A stretch of 20,434 nt of DNA from positions 13,633 through 34,066 of the forward strand of contig CALSCR010003449.1 in NCBI GenBank assembly GCA_943704495.1, written 5' to 3'. The DNA comes from Pigoraptor chileana (lineage: Eukaryota; Opisthokonta; Filasterea). The notes beneath the pieces are model-generated. The model did no database searches. It had not been told where the DNA came from and saw only the letters and a list, made by a program, of their open reading frames with translations. Made by a program: the position numbers and the translations under genes. This document shows, piece by piece, positions 1 to 9,668 of the stretch. How positions within the stretch are numbered: the stretch's first letter is position 1; each line of letters opens with the position of its first letter.

Positions 1-428
1 CTCACTCAACGACAGTCACGGAATATATTCACAATGCCAGCCGTGATAGACAGCTGGAAAGATCCATGCACGACCTAATCTACACTCGTTCGCATGCAGT
101 TTGAAGATACAATCACAGGTGCGTGATCAAGGCAACCCAGGATTATTGACGCAAGTAGCGCTATCAGTTAGACACATCAAGTGGTTTCTGGAGGGCAATG
201 CATCTCAAAAGCAAAATTCCATTAAAACACTCAGACAGACGCTGAATTCACATAAAACATAACACAATCAGATTGAAGGATCAGCCGACTCTATTATTCG
301 AAATTGACTGCAGAAGGGAGGGATACGAGCCGACAGATGCTTTGAAATAGCCCTTTAAATCGAGAATCACATTCGCATGGGGTATAAAAAGCTGAGAGGC
401 ATTTCGCACGAATAGCCGGAAAAACACA
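1..428. other. Unassigned left flank, 3' side of the fucose synthase gene
   Basis: No coding exon, RNA gene or repeat could be supported here. The stretch is moderately AT-rich and lies downstream of the stop codon of the minus-strand fucose synthase gene, so part of it should be that gene's 3' UTR and terminator. No clear AATAAA was seen on the minus strand close to the stop. A TATA-like GTATAAAAAG occurs at 382-391, but no gene start sits near it. Confidence 0.5.
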
Positions 429-2106
429 TCAGTGGGCCTCTCCGCTTGCGAGAAGAGCACGATACTCTGCGATGACGGCGTCGATTCCGTCGCTGAGTTC
501 GACCTGTGTGACGAAGCCCTTCTCCTTCATTTTCGACACCTCAAGACACTTGCGCATCATACCGTCCGGCTTCGTGTGGTCCCACTCGAGGGCACCTGGG
601 GGCATTGGACAGACACATACAGACACAGACACACAAACGCGCACACACGCACCAACACACACATAAATATAGAGACATAAGACATCCATTTGGCCATATC
701 CAGACACAATGCGACATAACACCGACACACATGCACACACAGGCAGAATGAAAAGTACAGTGACAGACAAATATGAAACGCAGCCAGTTTAATACAACAG
801 CAAACGTCCATAGCATATATTTGGGCAGTACCAGGAGATCCCCAATCTGAAGGAAATGCATATACGCACCCACCGACGATAGAGGAAACTACAACAAAGC
901 CACACAGGACGCGCGACCTACCCTCATATCCGACCTTCCCGCTGATGATCTCTGCAAGCTCCTTGATGGACACGTCGGTACCAGGACCGAGGTTGTGGAT
1001 GTCCGGGGACAAAATGGAGTCCATCATAAAGAGCATGCCGCGTGTGACATCAATGACATTCACAAACTCGCGACGGGCAGAGCCAGTGCCCCAGAGTGTG
1101 ACGGACGCTGCGTAGATCAATTTGGCACACACCAGCAATGGCCGAGATTAGGTCGATTAGATTGCGAGGGAAAGATGCATGATTCAAGTTGGTGGTCGAG
1201 GCGCTGTGCACTGTGGACTCCTCACTATTGTGAGGGAAAGAAAGAGTGAATGCAACACATGGCGGCAGTGATCGCCAACACACCACTCACGTGCAGAGGT
1301 ATTTTTGGCGTCGACAAATCGCTTCACAAGCGCCGAGAGTACGTGGCTCTTGGCGAGATCGAAATGGTCTCCCTCGCCGTAAATGTTGCAGGGCATGGGG
1401 CACACGACGCTCATGCCGTACTGGCCTGCACACCATACGCAAGGGAAGAAAAGGCCCACCATCACCATAGTCACCATCATGTGTGACCATTGCGCCTGCC
1501 ACCTCTTGTCATTGAAGACTAACTGCCATGCACATGGAACGTGCCAACCCACGGTGATAGTACTCCGCCAGCTTCAGACCACAGATCTTAGCAAGTGCGT
1601 AGCCCTCGTTCGTGGGCTCGACTGGGCCTGTCATCAGATACTCCTCCTGCAAAAAAAAACAGTGAGGTCCGTATCACATCAACTGGATGGTAATTAAATA
1701 TATATAATGATCAAAAACAATTCCAAGACAGAGGCACACACACCTTCATCGGTTGTGGGCACTCGCGCGGATAAATGCATGAGCTTCCGAGGTAGAGGAC
1801 CTTGCGGACGTTGTGCTTGTGGCACGCCTCAAACATGTTGACCTCCAGACGCAAGTTGCGCGACAGAAAGCCAACAGGATCCTTTATGTTCGCGCTGATC
1901 CCTCCGACGAGCGCAGCGATGAGGAAGGCATAGTCCGGCTTGAGCTGCGCAAAGTACGCATCCACCGCCGTGGCGTCCTCCAGATCACAGTCGGCGCGGG
2001 TGTGTGCCACCACGTTGGTGTAGCCGTCTGCACGCAGCGTCTTCACGAGGTGGCGGCCAACCATGCCGTTGGAACCCGTCACGAGGATCTTTGCGCCTTT
2101 GTCCAT
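429..2106 (-). CDS. GFUS: GDP-L-fucose synthase (GDP-4-keto-6-deoxymannose 3,5-epimerase-4-reductase), 5 exons
   Basis: The predicted enzyme performs the last, NADPH-dependent step of de novo GDP-L-fucose synthesis from GDP-mannose in the cytosol, supplying fucosyltransferases. Exons on the minus strand are 2106-1744, 1646-1553, 1425-1291, 1107-922 and 595-429. They join in frame to 314 residues, close to the family norm of about 320. The extended SDR fold is clear. The Rossmann motif GSNGMVG is at residues 11-17. The LGSSCIYP motif has Ser108 and Cys110, and YALAK gives Tyr137 and Lys141. His180 in the SHVLSAL segment matches the fourth catalytic residue of E. coli GMER. The [10 protein letters not shown] substrate-binding segment and the WDHTKPDG C-terminal motif are also present. 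The ATG at 2106 has A at -3 and G at +4 and starts directly before the Rossmann strand. Introns are in phases 0, 1, 1, 1. The gene is divergent from the large surface-protein gene. Confidence 0.95.
608..662 (-). repeat. CA-rich tract in fucose synthase intron 4 (TG-rich in the sense strand)
   Basis: Imperfect runs of ACACAG and ACAC on the plus strand lie just inside the 3' splice site of the last intron (596-921). Read in the direction of transcription, the tract is TG-rich and sits within about 70 bases of the acceptor. Confidence 0.7.
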
Positions 2107-3037
2107 GATTTTCAGTCGGTTATAGCAGATAAACAGTCCAGAATCAGACGAGGTGTGGAAAAACTATTTGCATACTTTGTCGTGGTGCTTGTGCAAGTAT
2201 AAAAAGTACAAACGGGTTTGCACTCCCCAGCTGTTCAACGCATTGCCGAGAATCCGGCAAATATATGTCGGCACAATGACCTGAGATTTGGGCGAAACAT
2301 TGCGGCGAATGTGTGATGCAGTCAAATTAAACGTGCCGAGCGGACCCACCCCTTCCCCCCCAGCCGCCCAGTTGATGTGACCCGCGCGGCAAAATAGTGT
2401 CGAAAATATATACGTGTTCCAGTTCACAGTCTCCAACCACCTTAAGGGCACCCTGCTGTCTCGTCGGCTGCGCATTAGATTGCCGATTCGGTGGAAAAGT
2501 GTGTCGAGTTTGTGTGCCGTTTCAAATTGTTTCGGCGCGTTACGACCAGCCGTTCCGTGATGAAAATAAATGCATTAGCTATCGATTGTGTATGGCGAAA
2601 TAAAATTGCAAAATAACGCCGGGATTCCTGTTCGTTTCCTGCGGGTTTGTCTCGGCCGAGATATTTATTTCACTGGCTGTGTTTGTATGGAGAGTGTATG
2701 GAATTTGCCGTTATTTTGCGTTCGGGGGGCAACAGGACGTGCAGTAGTGTCGCACGACTTCATATAAAGATACTGATCTCGTCAAATGCAGTTTGCCATG
2801 CACAGGATTAAGATTAGTTTCTTATTATTATAACACATGCAACACCCCTTTCCATGTCTCTCACATACAACATATGCCCATGTTAGTGAATAGCACGCAA
2901 CCTTCTTTGGAATAGTTGCGTCAGATTTGAGACAAAGCATTGTTGGTTCTTGAGTCCAAGTGTCTCTCATGAATTGTGGTTACCGTGTGGCGCCCGCGCT
3001 CCAAATGCGCACAAAGTGAGCGTTTCGCTCGTCGAAA
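2107..3037. other. Divergent intergenic region between fucose synthase and the surface-protein gene
   Basis: About 930 bases separate the two start codons, so both promoters should lie here. I found no supported exon, no tRNA and no CACGTG site. Some AT-rich stretches are present, including GTATAAAAAG at 2197-2206 and a CATATAAAG at about 2761-2769. Neither is at a convincing distance from a start codon in the right orientation. A short pyrimidine tract (C-rich, about 2345-2365) is visible. Confidence 0.5.
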
Positions 3038-6000
3038 ATGGCGGGGGACGCCCGGCAGTTGCGGCGCATGCACGTGTCTGTGATACTGCTGGCGGTGCTC
3101 TCTGTTGCCCATTTCTTTGACGATGCTGCGTCTCAGGGCGAGGCATGCCCCTCTCAGTGCCAATGCAGTCCGAACACTGCCCCCACTTGCAATTTCACGT
3201 GGGTACACATTTGCACTGCGCTACCTATTTTCTTGTTTGCCTTCATTTTGAGCGTTGCGCGTCTGTGCGCTCGTGCCTTTTTGTGCTCCACTTCTCTGTG
3301 AAACTATCCAACATGGTTTTTACATCGTCCCCCCTCCGCGTCCTTTATTAACGCAGTGATTGGAATGCTGTGGATGCCAAGATTTCGATGCCCATATCCC
3401 TGGCGGTGAATGACACGGATTCTCTGCGAGCTGCACTCTCTGCCCCCGATACTTCTGCGTTGTTTGGCCTGCCAAACCACACCATGCTATTAACAGACTC
3501 GATCACCATTGATGGCGACGTCCTTAACGGGTCTGTACTTGTCATTGGCGGCAGTGCTGGCGAAGCGTTTGTGTTTGCTTGCTCTGGAATGCTTTCTGGA
3601 CCTGCGTTTGTCGTCACGAATGGGGCACAGGTCGTGTTCAACCGCGTTCAATTTTCTTCGTGTCCCGAGGGCGCATTGTCTGTTGCTTCGGGATCGTACG
3701 TTGGCCTGCGCGGCTGTCAATTTTTGGCAAACAGCGCATCTATGAGCGGTGGGGCCCTGTCCATTGGCGGGACTGTCGAGGCAATGCAAACATTGTTTGA
3801 GAGCAACACTGCGTTTCGTGGCGGTGCCGTTGCTGTAGGAGCTGGCGAGGGAGCAGATGCAGGCGTTTTTATATGTACCGATTGTACGTTCAGCGGGAGC
3901 TCCTCGGGCGAGTCTGGGGGCACTTTCAGTTTTGCGCAGTCAGCCTTTGTTGCTCTGATTAACTCGCAAATCACCGGCTCTTCCAGCGGAACGGGTTTTG
4001 GGGGAGCGGTGTTTATTGGGGACTTTGCGAAACTGTTGTTGTTTGGATGCACTGTATCTGACACAACTTCGACACTGACGGACGGAGGATTTGCATATGT
4101 TATGGGAAACGCGTCCGTGGAGGCCATTGGGACATCATTTCGGTCGTGTCGAGCCACACGCCAGGGTGGTATTTCGTACCTTCGAGACGGAAGCCGGATG
4201 ACTATGACTGGGTGCATCACGCAGCTGACGTATGCAGGCGCGTGTGGTGGAATTGTCAGTTTGGGCGACACGGCGCAGTTTATTGTGACGGCGACGCGCA
4301 TGTCACAGTCCTCCGTCGGCCGCCGCGGCGGACTCCTTTGCGGTATGGATACAGCCAGTGTGTACGTTGCGTCATCGTCCATGTACCTATTCGATGCCGT
4401 CGAGGGGGCTGTGATGCACGGTGTCGGCGCCATTTCTGCGCGATTTATTGACGTCAACGTGACAAAGGCAACGGGTCGCCAGAGCGGGGGTGCGTTTGTG
4501 CTGTCGGATTCGACGTCAGTGTCTATCCTCCGCGGGTCATTTCGCGAGTGCCGTGCATCGACGCAGCAGGGCGGGTTTGCGCTTATCATGGCCGACGCCG
4601 TCCTCAACACCACGTCGTGCACGTGGGCGAATGTTTCTGCCAACGACGGAGGCGGTCTTGTGGCGTCGTATGGGTTGGCGCTTTTTCGGATGTCCAAAGG
4701 AAAAGTGGTGGATAGCGTGGCGGCGGGCGGTGCGGGCGGCGCATTCTATGTTGGCGGGTCGAGCGTTGTTGACATATCCGAGTCGTCATTTTCGCAGCTG
4801 TCATCTGAGGCAAGCGGCGGATTTGCATATATTGTCGATGTAGGCTTGGTACACCTGAGCCTGAGCAGTATTGCGAATACCATTTCTTTTTCCGGAGATG
4901 GTGGTGCGGTGGCCATGACTGGCGACGCGCGATTGGTTGCTGTTCGCACACAGATAACTTTCGCGTCGGCCCCCGGTGGGACTGGTGGGCTGATTGCAGC
5001 GTCGTCGCGATCATCCATGCAGCTGACTTCTATAACGGCCGAGCAAACCACAGCGATGCGCGGTGGATGCATACGTTTGGCGGGGCGGTCGATAGCAGAC
5101 ATCAGTCGCTCGCACTTTACGTCAACCTTGTCCCAGACCTCCGGTGGGTTCCTGTGGGCTGGCGACCAGGCACGCGTTCGTGTTGTGCTCTCGACTGTGG
5201 AGAGTAGTACCTCGCGGCGTGGTTTCGGGGGCATCTTCATGATCACCGCCGAGTCTCAGCTCTTTGTGTCAGACTCATTCTTTAAGAGCGGCTCCTGCCT
5301 GTACTCGGGTGGGTTTCTCTACGGCTTTGATTCTGCCGTGATTCGCATCCAGTCGTCGCGTATCACGAAAATGTGGGCGCAATCTGGCAGTGGCGGTGCA
5401 ATAAGTTTTGTGCCCGACATTTCAAATGCGACGGCACTCACCTTACAAAACGTCTACTTTAGCGACAATTCGGCCGCCATGAACGGCGGCTGCCTGCACG
5501 TGGGCAGCGCGACACGCTTCGTGGTGAACGGGTCTGTCTTTATGCTCTGCACGGCCGGTCAGGGCGACCAGACATATGGCGCCGGCGGGGGCATGTACAT
5601 TAACTTTGCGGCAGCCCAGGGATCAAAGCCTGGAGCAGATGCGAAGCTGATCACAATCACGCAGAACTCATTTGTGGGGAACTCTGCGGCGCTGTCGCCG
5701 GGTGTCGTGACCCTCGGCCCTCTGCCCTTGACGCTGCCGTCGTTTGCGGGTAATTCGTTCAGCAGCAATTGGTCTCCATACGAGAGCGATCCGGGCTTCT
5801 CCACGCCCATTGCGCGCTTCACCGTGGGCCAGCTGCCCAGTATTGAGCCTGGTGAATACTTGGCTCCGTTCAACATTACGGCCTTGGACTATTACGGCCA
5901 CGCGACATTTGTGCCCCCCATACGGCCTGTTGCGATCCGACTGGAGATACAGGACGCCGATATGGTGCTCGATGGAGAGCTTCTGCGTGGTTTTCTGGAG

Positions 6001-7689
6001 GACTCATCGGTGACGTTTTCAAATATCCGCATTACTGCTGCGCCGGGACAGTACTCGCTTCTTGTGAGGTCGGGGAATCGCCTGTACGACAGCCGCAGTG
6101 CTCCCTTTGACGGGTCGTCGGTCGTGCGCATCACTGTGGCCGAATGCAGTGGCGGCCGTAAATTTGGCGTTGATGCGAGCACGAACAAGCGAGGATGCCT
6201 TTCGGTGCAGTGCCCGTTGGTGTGTCACCACGGGGGCGTGTGTGCGCCGGATGGTAGCGAGTTCTATTGCAAGTGCCGGTTTGGATGGACGGGGCCCACG
6301 TGCAGCTCACCAATGATTCTCGTGGGGCTGATTGTGATGCTGTCCGTTGTCGTAGGCGGCGTTTTCGTTATGTTGGTATCCACCCGACAACTCGTCTCGC
6401 CACTCTTCACAGAACGGTACAGCGATGCGATTGCTACCGCCGGTGGCAAATACAGGCGTGCCGTGTTTGTCGGCGGCGTGATTGTGGACATATTTTTGCG
6501 CTCTCTTGACGTTGGAATTGTGGCGGTGGGTCTTTTGGCGGTCACTTGCGGTTCGCACGTGATCCCGCGGGTGCCCATACTCGGGACTCTCCTGGGAATT
6601 CATGCCTGCGTGTATCTCGCCATGATGTACTGCTCGTTTAGTGCGGTGCGCGCTCTCGTCAGGATGACCGCAACGTCGTCAAAGAGTGACCGCCCCGGAG
6701 TGGGCCACCAGGAGTCGCTGGGCGCAGTCTGCTCTCTCTCCGACTGGCGCACGCTCCTGGTCTGTCGTCGCCGTATTGCGTGGTGCACCCTGCTGATGAC
6801 CCTCGGGAATCTTTTCATTGCCGTCCTTTTCGGCATCATGCTTGAGGAGGCTGTGGATTCCTTGTACGACTCGACGTCCGAGTTTGCCTATCTTGCCGTG
6901 TTTGCGGTGAGCCTGTCCATGTTTGGTCTTGGGGTTGGCAGAGTCGGTGTTGTATACGGAGTCATTTGCGATATCAGCGGTGTACACCAGTCGTCCATGT
7001 TTGCGCCAGTGTCGAGCGTGCCTGTGCCTACGGTCACGGATGGTTGCGAGATGGCCACGATGGAAACGCCTGTAATCCACTTGAAGGCGAGGAGCAGCAG
7101 GACGTATTCCGACTCTGACGAGGATGCGGTCGGCACTCTGTGTGTGGGCGTCGCGTCGTCTGCACTCGGGGGCATGCATCACGAGGCCGACATGAAGGAC
7201 TGTCTGATTGCGGCATCGACGGGACACCTCGGGCGGACGCTGGTAATTCGCTCTGGCTGCCACGCTGGCTCTTGCTCGGACGACGAGGCGCTTTCGAGCA
7301 GCTCTGTGCAGTCGCCTCACGACGAAGACACGTGGATGTGCGGGGGCGACATTAAGCTGCGCCTGCGCCACAGTCTCCTGGACCGTTCGCCTCTTGTGGC
7401 TGACAGCGGTGAATGCACCGACAGCGGCCATGGCAGTGTTGGCGGCAGTGTTGGCTGTGTTGGCAGTGTTGGCAGTGGCAGTGTGGCCGCGCCGTCACGT
7501 GCGCTGGTGGAGCTCATGACAATCGACGGCGTACTCACAACCGGGATTTCCCAGCTCAATATGAACAGGCGCCACGTGCGTTCGCTGATGCTTCTCGACC
7601 TTGGGAGCCAGGACGCCTCTGGTGGTAGTCGCCGTGTGGACGAATCTGCACTGACCGCGGTTATGGTGGTTGGCCATACAGATGTATAG
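3038..7689 (+). CDS. Large predicted surface protein: Pmp-like beta-helix, EGF module, multi-span membrane region, cytoplasmic tail
   Basis: Exons 3038-3198 and 3357-7689 join in phase 2 to 1497 residues. Seen: a hydrophobic signal-peptide-like segment (about residues 11-25), then a small Cys-rich patch. About 23 degenerate repeats of roughly 28 residues follow (about 180-800), most carrying a GG-aliphatic turn. Two units have the FxxN plus GGA[LV] signature of polymorphic outer membrane protein repeats. After a beta-rich linker comes a six-cysteine EGF-like module, Cys1006 to Cys1036, ending in GWTGPTC. Hydrophobic segments lie at about 1040-1061, 1087-1110, 1125-1147, 1193-1216 and 1229-1257. 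The tail of about 240 residues has acidic Ser patches (SDSDED) and an SVG-rich repeat. Inferred: a plasma-membrane protein with an extracellular beta-helix and a cytosolic tail. Function and ligand are unknown. The ATG at 3038 has A at -3 and G at +4; Met11 (3068) is an alternative start. The name of the closest family is uncertain. Confidence 0.85.
7432..7485 (+). repeat. GGCAGTGTT minisatellite inside the surface-protein tail
   Basis: About five imperfect copies of the 9-mer GGCAGTGTT, some shortened, encode a Gly-Ser-Val-rich stretch in the predicted cytoplasmic tail. Every unit keeps the frame (lengths are multiples of three), so copy-number change would lengthen or shorten the tail without breaking the gene. 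Confidence 0.75.
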
Positions 7690-7848
7690 TGCTTTTGCGT
7701 GTTTATTTTGCGTTTGCGGCTGCTGCGTGCGTGCGTGCTTGCCTTGCGTGTGCTTTGCGTGAATATTTGTTTGTTTTTTAAAACACCACCGAGACAATGA
7801 AGCGGGCGCCCACTTCCGCTTGAATTTGTTCACGCGCCATGCGTGTCA

Positions 7849-7856
7849 TCACGTGA
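7849..7856. promoter_or_regulatory. TCACGTGA palindrome (E-box-like), site 1 of a pair
   Basis: The core sits inside a perfect 12-base palindrome at 7847-7858. CACGTG is the classic binding core of bHLH-type factors. The site lies about 240 bases upstream of the TMEM53-like start codon. Regulatory use is inferred from sequence and position only. Confidence 0.4.
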
Positions 7857-7868
7857 TGTGTACTGGGC

Positions 7869-7876
7869 TCACGTGA
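7869..7876. promoter_or_regulatory. TCACGTGA palindrome (E-box-like), site 2 of a pair
   Basis: This is an identical 8-base palindrome whose centre is exactly 20 bases from that of the first site, roughly two helical turns. The spacing places both on nearly the same DNA face, which would suit paired dimer binding. Function is inferred. Confidence 0.4.
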
Positions 7877-8097
7877 CCAGCTCGCCCCCCAACACATGCG
7901 GGTGTTACTATTTTGGGGCGGCCAATGGGCGTGTGGGGATGGGGTATCGAGTCGCAATCCGAGTGGCCGATGTCACTCTCGCTCCTCCTTGCTGGCATCA
8001 TGTGTGGAGTGCCGCTGTCCGATTACTGTGATTGTATTCAGCCACGCGGTGTCACTGCCCGCGATCATCCACACTCGAATAGGCACCGCACTGTAGA

Positions 8098-8968
8098 ATG
8101 GCCGAGCGGACGCTAGAGATGTGCAGTGTGCTGAAGCGGCGATCTAACTCCACCCTACTTGTAAAAACACGCTCGCTCTCGTTAGTTGAATCCAACTTTA
8201 GATCCAGCAGTTTGGAGAGAATGAGCGGAGTTGTTATCCATGCGCGCGTGACCCTCCGGGGCTGCGGGTTACCCCTGGCGCAGATCGTCATACCCATACA
8301 CGCTCGACGCGCACATACGGCAGCGGCGCCGACAGCAGCGGCACACTCACACGAGCACCGCCACCACGTGGGAACCAAGCATCATGCCAAGCGTTTTGAC
8401 TTTGTGCACTCCCACGAGCACGCAACGGGGATCGATGCGCCGCTTGCCGTTGTGATTGGCTGGATGGGAGCCAAGTCGCGGTATCTGTCCAAGTACCTCG
8501 ACTACTACCACCAGAAAGGTGCAGAGACCATTTCGGTCGTGCCCCGTGCGCAAGATGTGCTGATGCCGTCGCGCGGCCGGGAACGCACCGAGGCTCTCCT
8601 TGATTACATTGCGTCGCGGGGACTTCATTCACGGCCACTTGTGTTCCACTGCTTTTCTACGGGCGGTTACATGTACGGACAGATCCTAAACGCGCTCGAA
8701 GCCCGCAAGGCGAGCCACCCAGAGTACACGTCCATCGAGCGAAGCATTCGAGGACAAATATTCGACTCTGTCGTCGATCACACGGGTATTCCGTACGGAC
8801 TCCCACGGGCGGTGTTCCCGGACAGCCCCGTCAAGCAGATGGTCGCTCAGCGCAGCATCACGGCTTTTTTAAAGGCGGCCAAGCCCGTCGCGGCTGCGCT
8901 CAAGAACGCCTCGGATATATTCCACAAGAACAGCGTCAAGTCGCCCTCCTTGTGGTACGTGCACGTGC

Positions 8969-9019
<51 letters not shown>

Positions 9020-9381
9020 ATGATCAAACATGGCTCGTGAGTTTGCGAGATCCGCGACTCCTTGTGCGCGTGCTTGCGTAATTTCTGCGATACTGCTTGT
9101 GGACCTTGTGATAACTGACTGCTCATGCTGCCCTCCTTGCCGCAATTTGTTGTATTTTGCCGTCTCGACTGCGATTGACGATTGACAGGTACTATTCGCA
9201 CGATGATGACATTGCCCCGTCGAAGGACATCGAGACTGTGATTTCAAAGTGGCGCAACAGCGGCATCGACTGCACAACTGTGTCGTGGGACAAGTCCAGG
9301 CACGTGACACACATGCGCATGCATCCCGACCGATATTGGGGCGAGCTCGACGCATTCTGGACCCGCAGCGTTGCAAAGTAG
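8098..9381 (+). CDS. TMEM53/DUF829-type alpha/beta hydrolase-like protein with His-rich N-terminal extension, 2 exons
   Basis: Exons 8098-8954 and 9189-9381 join in phase 2 to 349 residues. The core from about residue 118 matches the TMEM53/DUF829 family, which has an alpha/beta hydrolase fold and an unassigned substrate (animal TMEM53 is a nuclear-envelope protein). Visible are VIGWMGAKSRYLSKY at the first strand and turn, and the nucleophile-elbow-like HCFSTGG with Ser187. The FDSVVDHTG segment is around residues 222-230. In exon 2, the YSHDDDIAP segment has the candidate acid Asp292, and SRHVTHMRMHPDRYW has the candidate His324. All three triad positions are therefore present. The first ATG (8098) follows an in-frame stop and has A at -3 and G at +4. 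A start at 8221 is possible and would leave an Arg-rich leader. Residues 83-108 hold ten histidines, including two HSHEH motifs. The gene is convergent with CPT1. Confidence 0.87.
8972..9014 (+). repeat. (TG)n microsatellite in the TMEM53-like intron
   Basis: An uninterrupted TG run of 43 bases starts 17 bases after the 5' splice site GTACGT at 8955. It is on the sense strand. The frame stays open through it, giving an artefactual Val-Cys string if the intron is not removed. Confidence 0.95.
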
Positions 9382-9668
9382 GAAGGGAATGTTGCCTTTT
9401 GGGGTCAATTCAGCCGTGGTTATTCACGTTTGATGATCTCCATGCGTGCGTGCGTGCGTGCGTGTTGCGTTGTTGCGTTGTCGCGTGCTGTCAGTTGAAG
9501 CGTGGGCGTGCATTTATACACTTGCAATTGGATCAAAATTGATGAAAAGTTCAGAGAGCCGTCGTAAAATGTGATCATTGTATCAGTTGGCGATGGTATG
9601 TTACTCGTGTTCTTGGCAGAGGCGCATAAGCGTCTGCCAAAATGTACACGCGCGCGCACACACACACA
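9382..9668. repeat. Convergent spacer with TGCG and CA tracts
   Basis: This 287-base spacer separates two stop codons facing each other. (TGCG)n at 9441-9464 lies on the TMEM53-like side, and a CG/CA alternating tract at 9646-9668 directly abuts the CPT1 stop. Each tract reads as TG-rich on the sense strand of its nearest gene. Both 3' UTRs must be short or overlap. Confidence 0.7.

Larger units (their letters stand above)
7690..8097. other. Intergenic region, 3' flank of the surface-protein gene and 5' flank of the TMEM53-like gene
   Basis: Just after the stop at 7689 the plus strand is TGCG/TTTG-rich (about 7700-7780), a plausible 3' UTR. No canonical AATAAA is seen. Two TCACGTGA palindromes lie at 7849-7856 and 7869-7876. 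An in-frame TAG at 8080-8082 precedes the ATG at 8098, so the downstream gene does not extend further upstream without an intron. Confidence 0.55.

Noticed and set aside
382-2206. Identical GTATAAAAAG motifs at 382-391 and 2197-2206 as TATA boxes.
   Set aside because: Neither has a start codon at a suitable distance downstream on the plus strand. A ten-base AT-rich match can arise by chance.
3717-4697. Long open frame of 326 codons on the minus strand inside the surface-protein gene.
   Set aside because: It is antisense to a continuous repeat-bearing coding exon, has no recognisable domains, and its composition mirrors the sense codon bias.
6679-7431. 250-codon open frame on the minus strand.
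   Set aside because: It is a shadow of the membrane-region coding sequence on the plus strand, with Arg/His-rich low-quality composition and no family match recognised.
3038-7689. Recent bacterial (chlamydia-like) origin of the Pmp-like gene.
   Set aside because: It has a spliceosomal intron after the N-terminal segment, a eukaryotic EGF module and a multi-span region, and lacks a C-terminal autotransporter barrel. Similarity of short GGA/FxxN repeats alone does not show transfer.
8092-8165. Sequence around the TMEM53-like start (GTAGAATGGCCGAGCGGAC) resembles the 5' half of a Leu/Ser tRNA.
   Set aside because: No T-arm with a GTTCGA-type loop follows, and the 3' side does not pair with the would-be acceptor stem. 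It is treated as coincidence.
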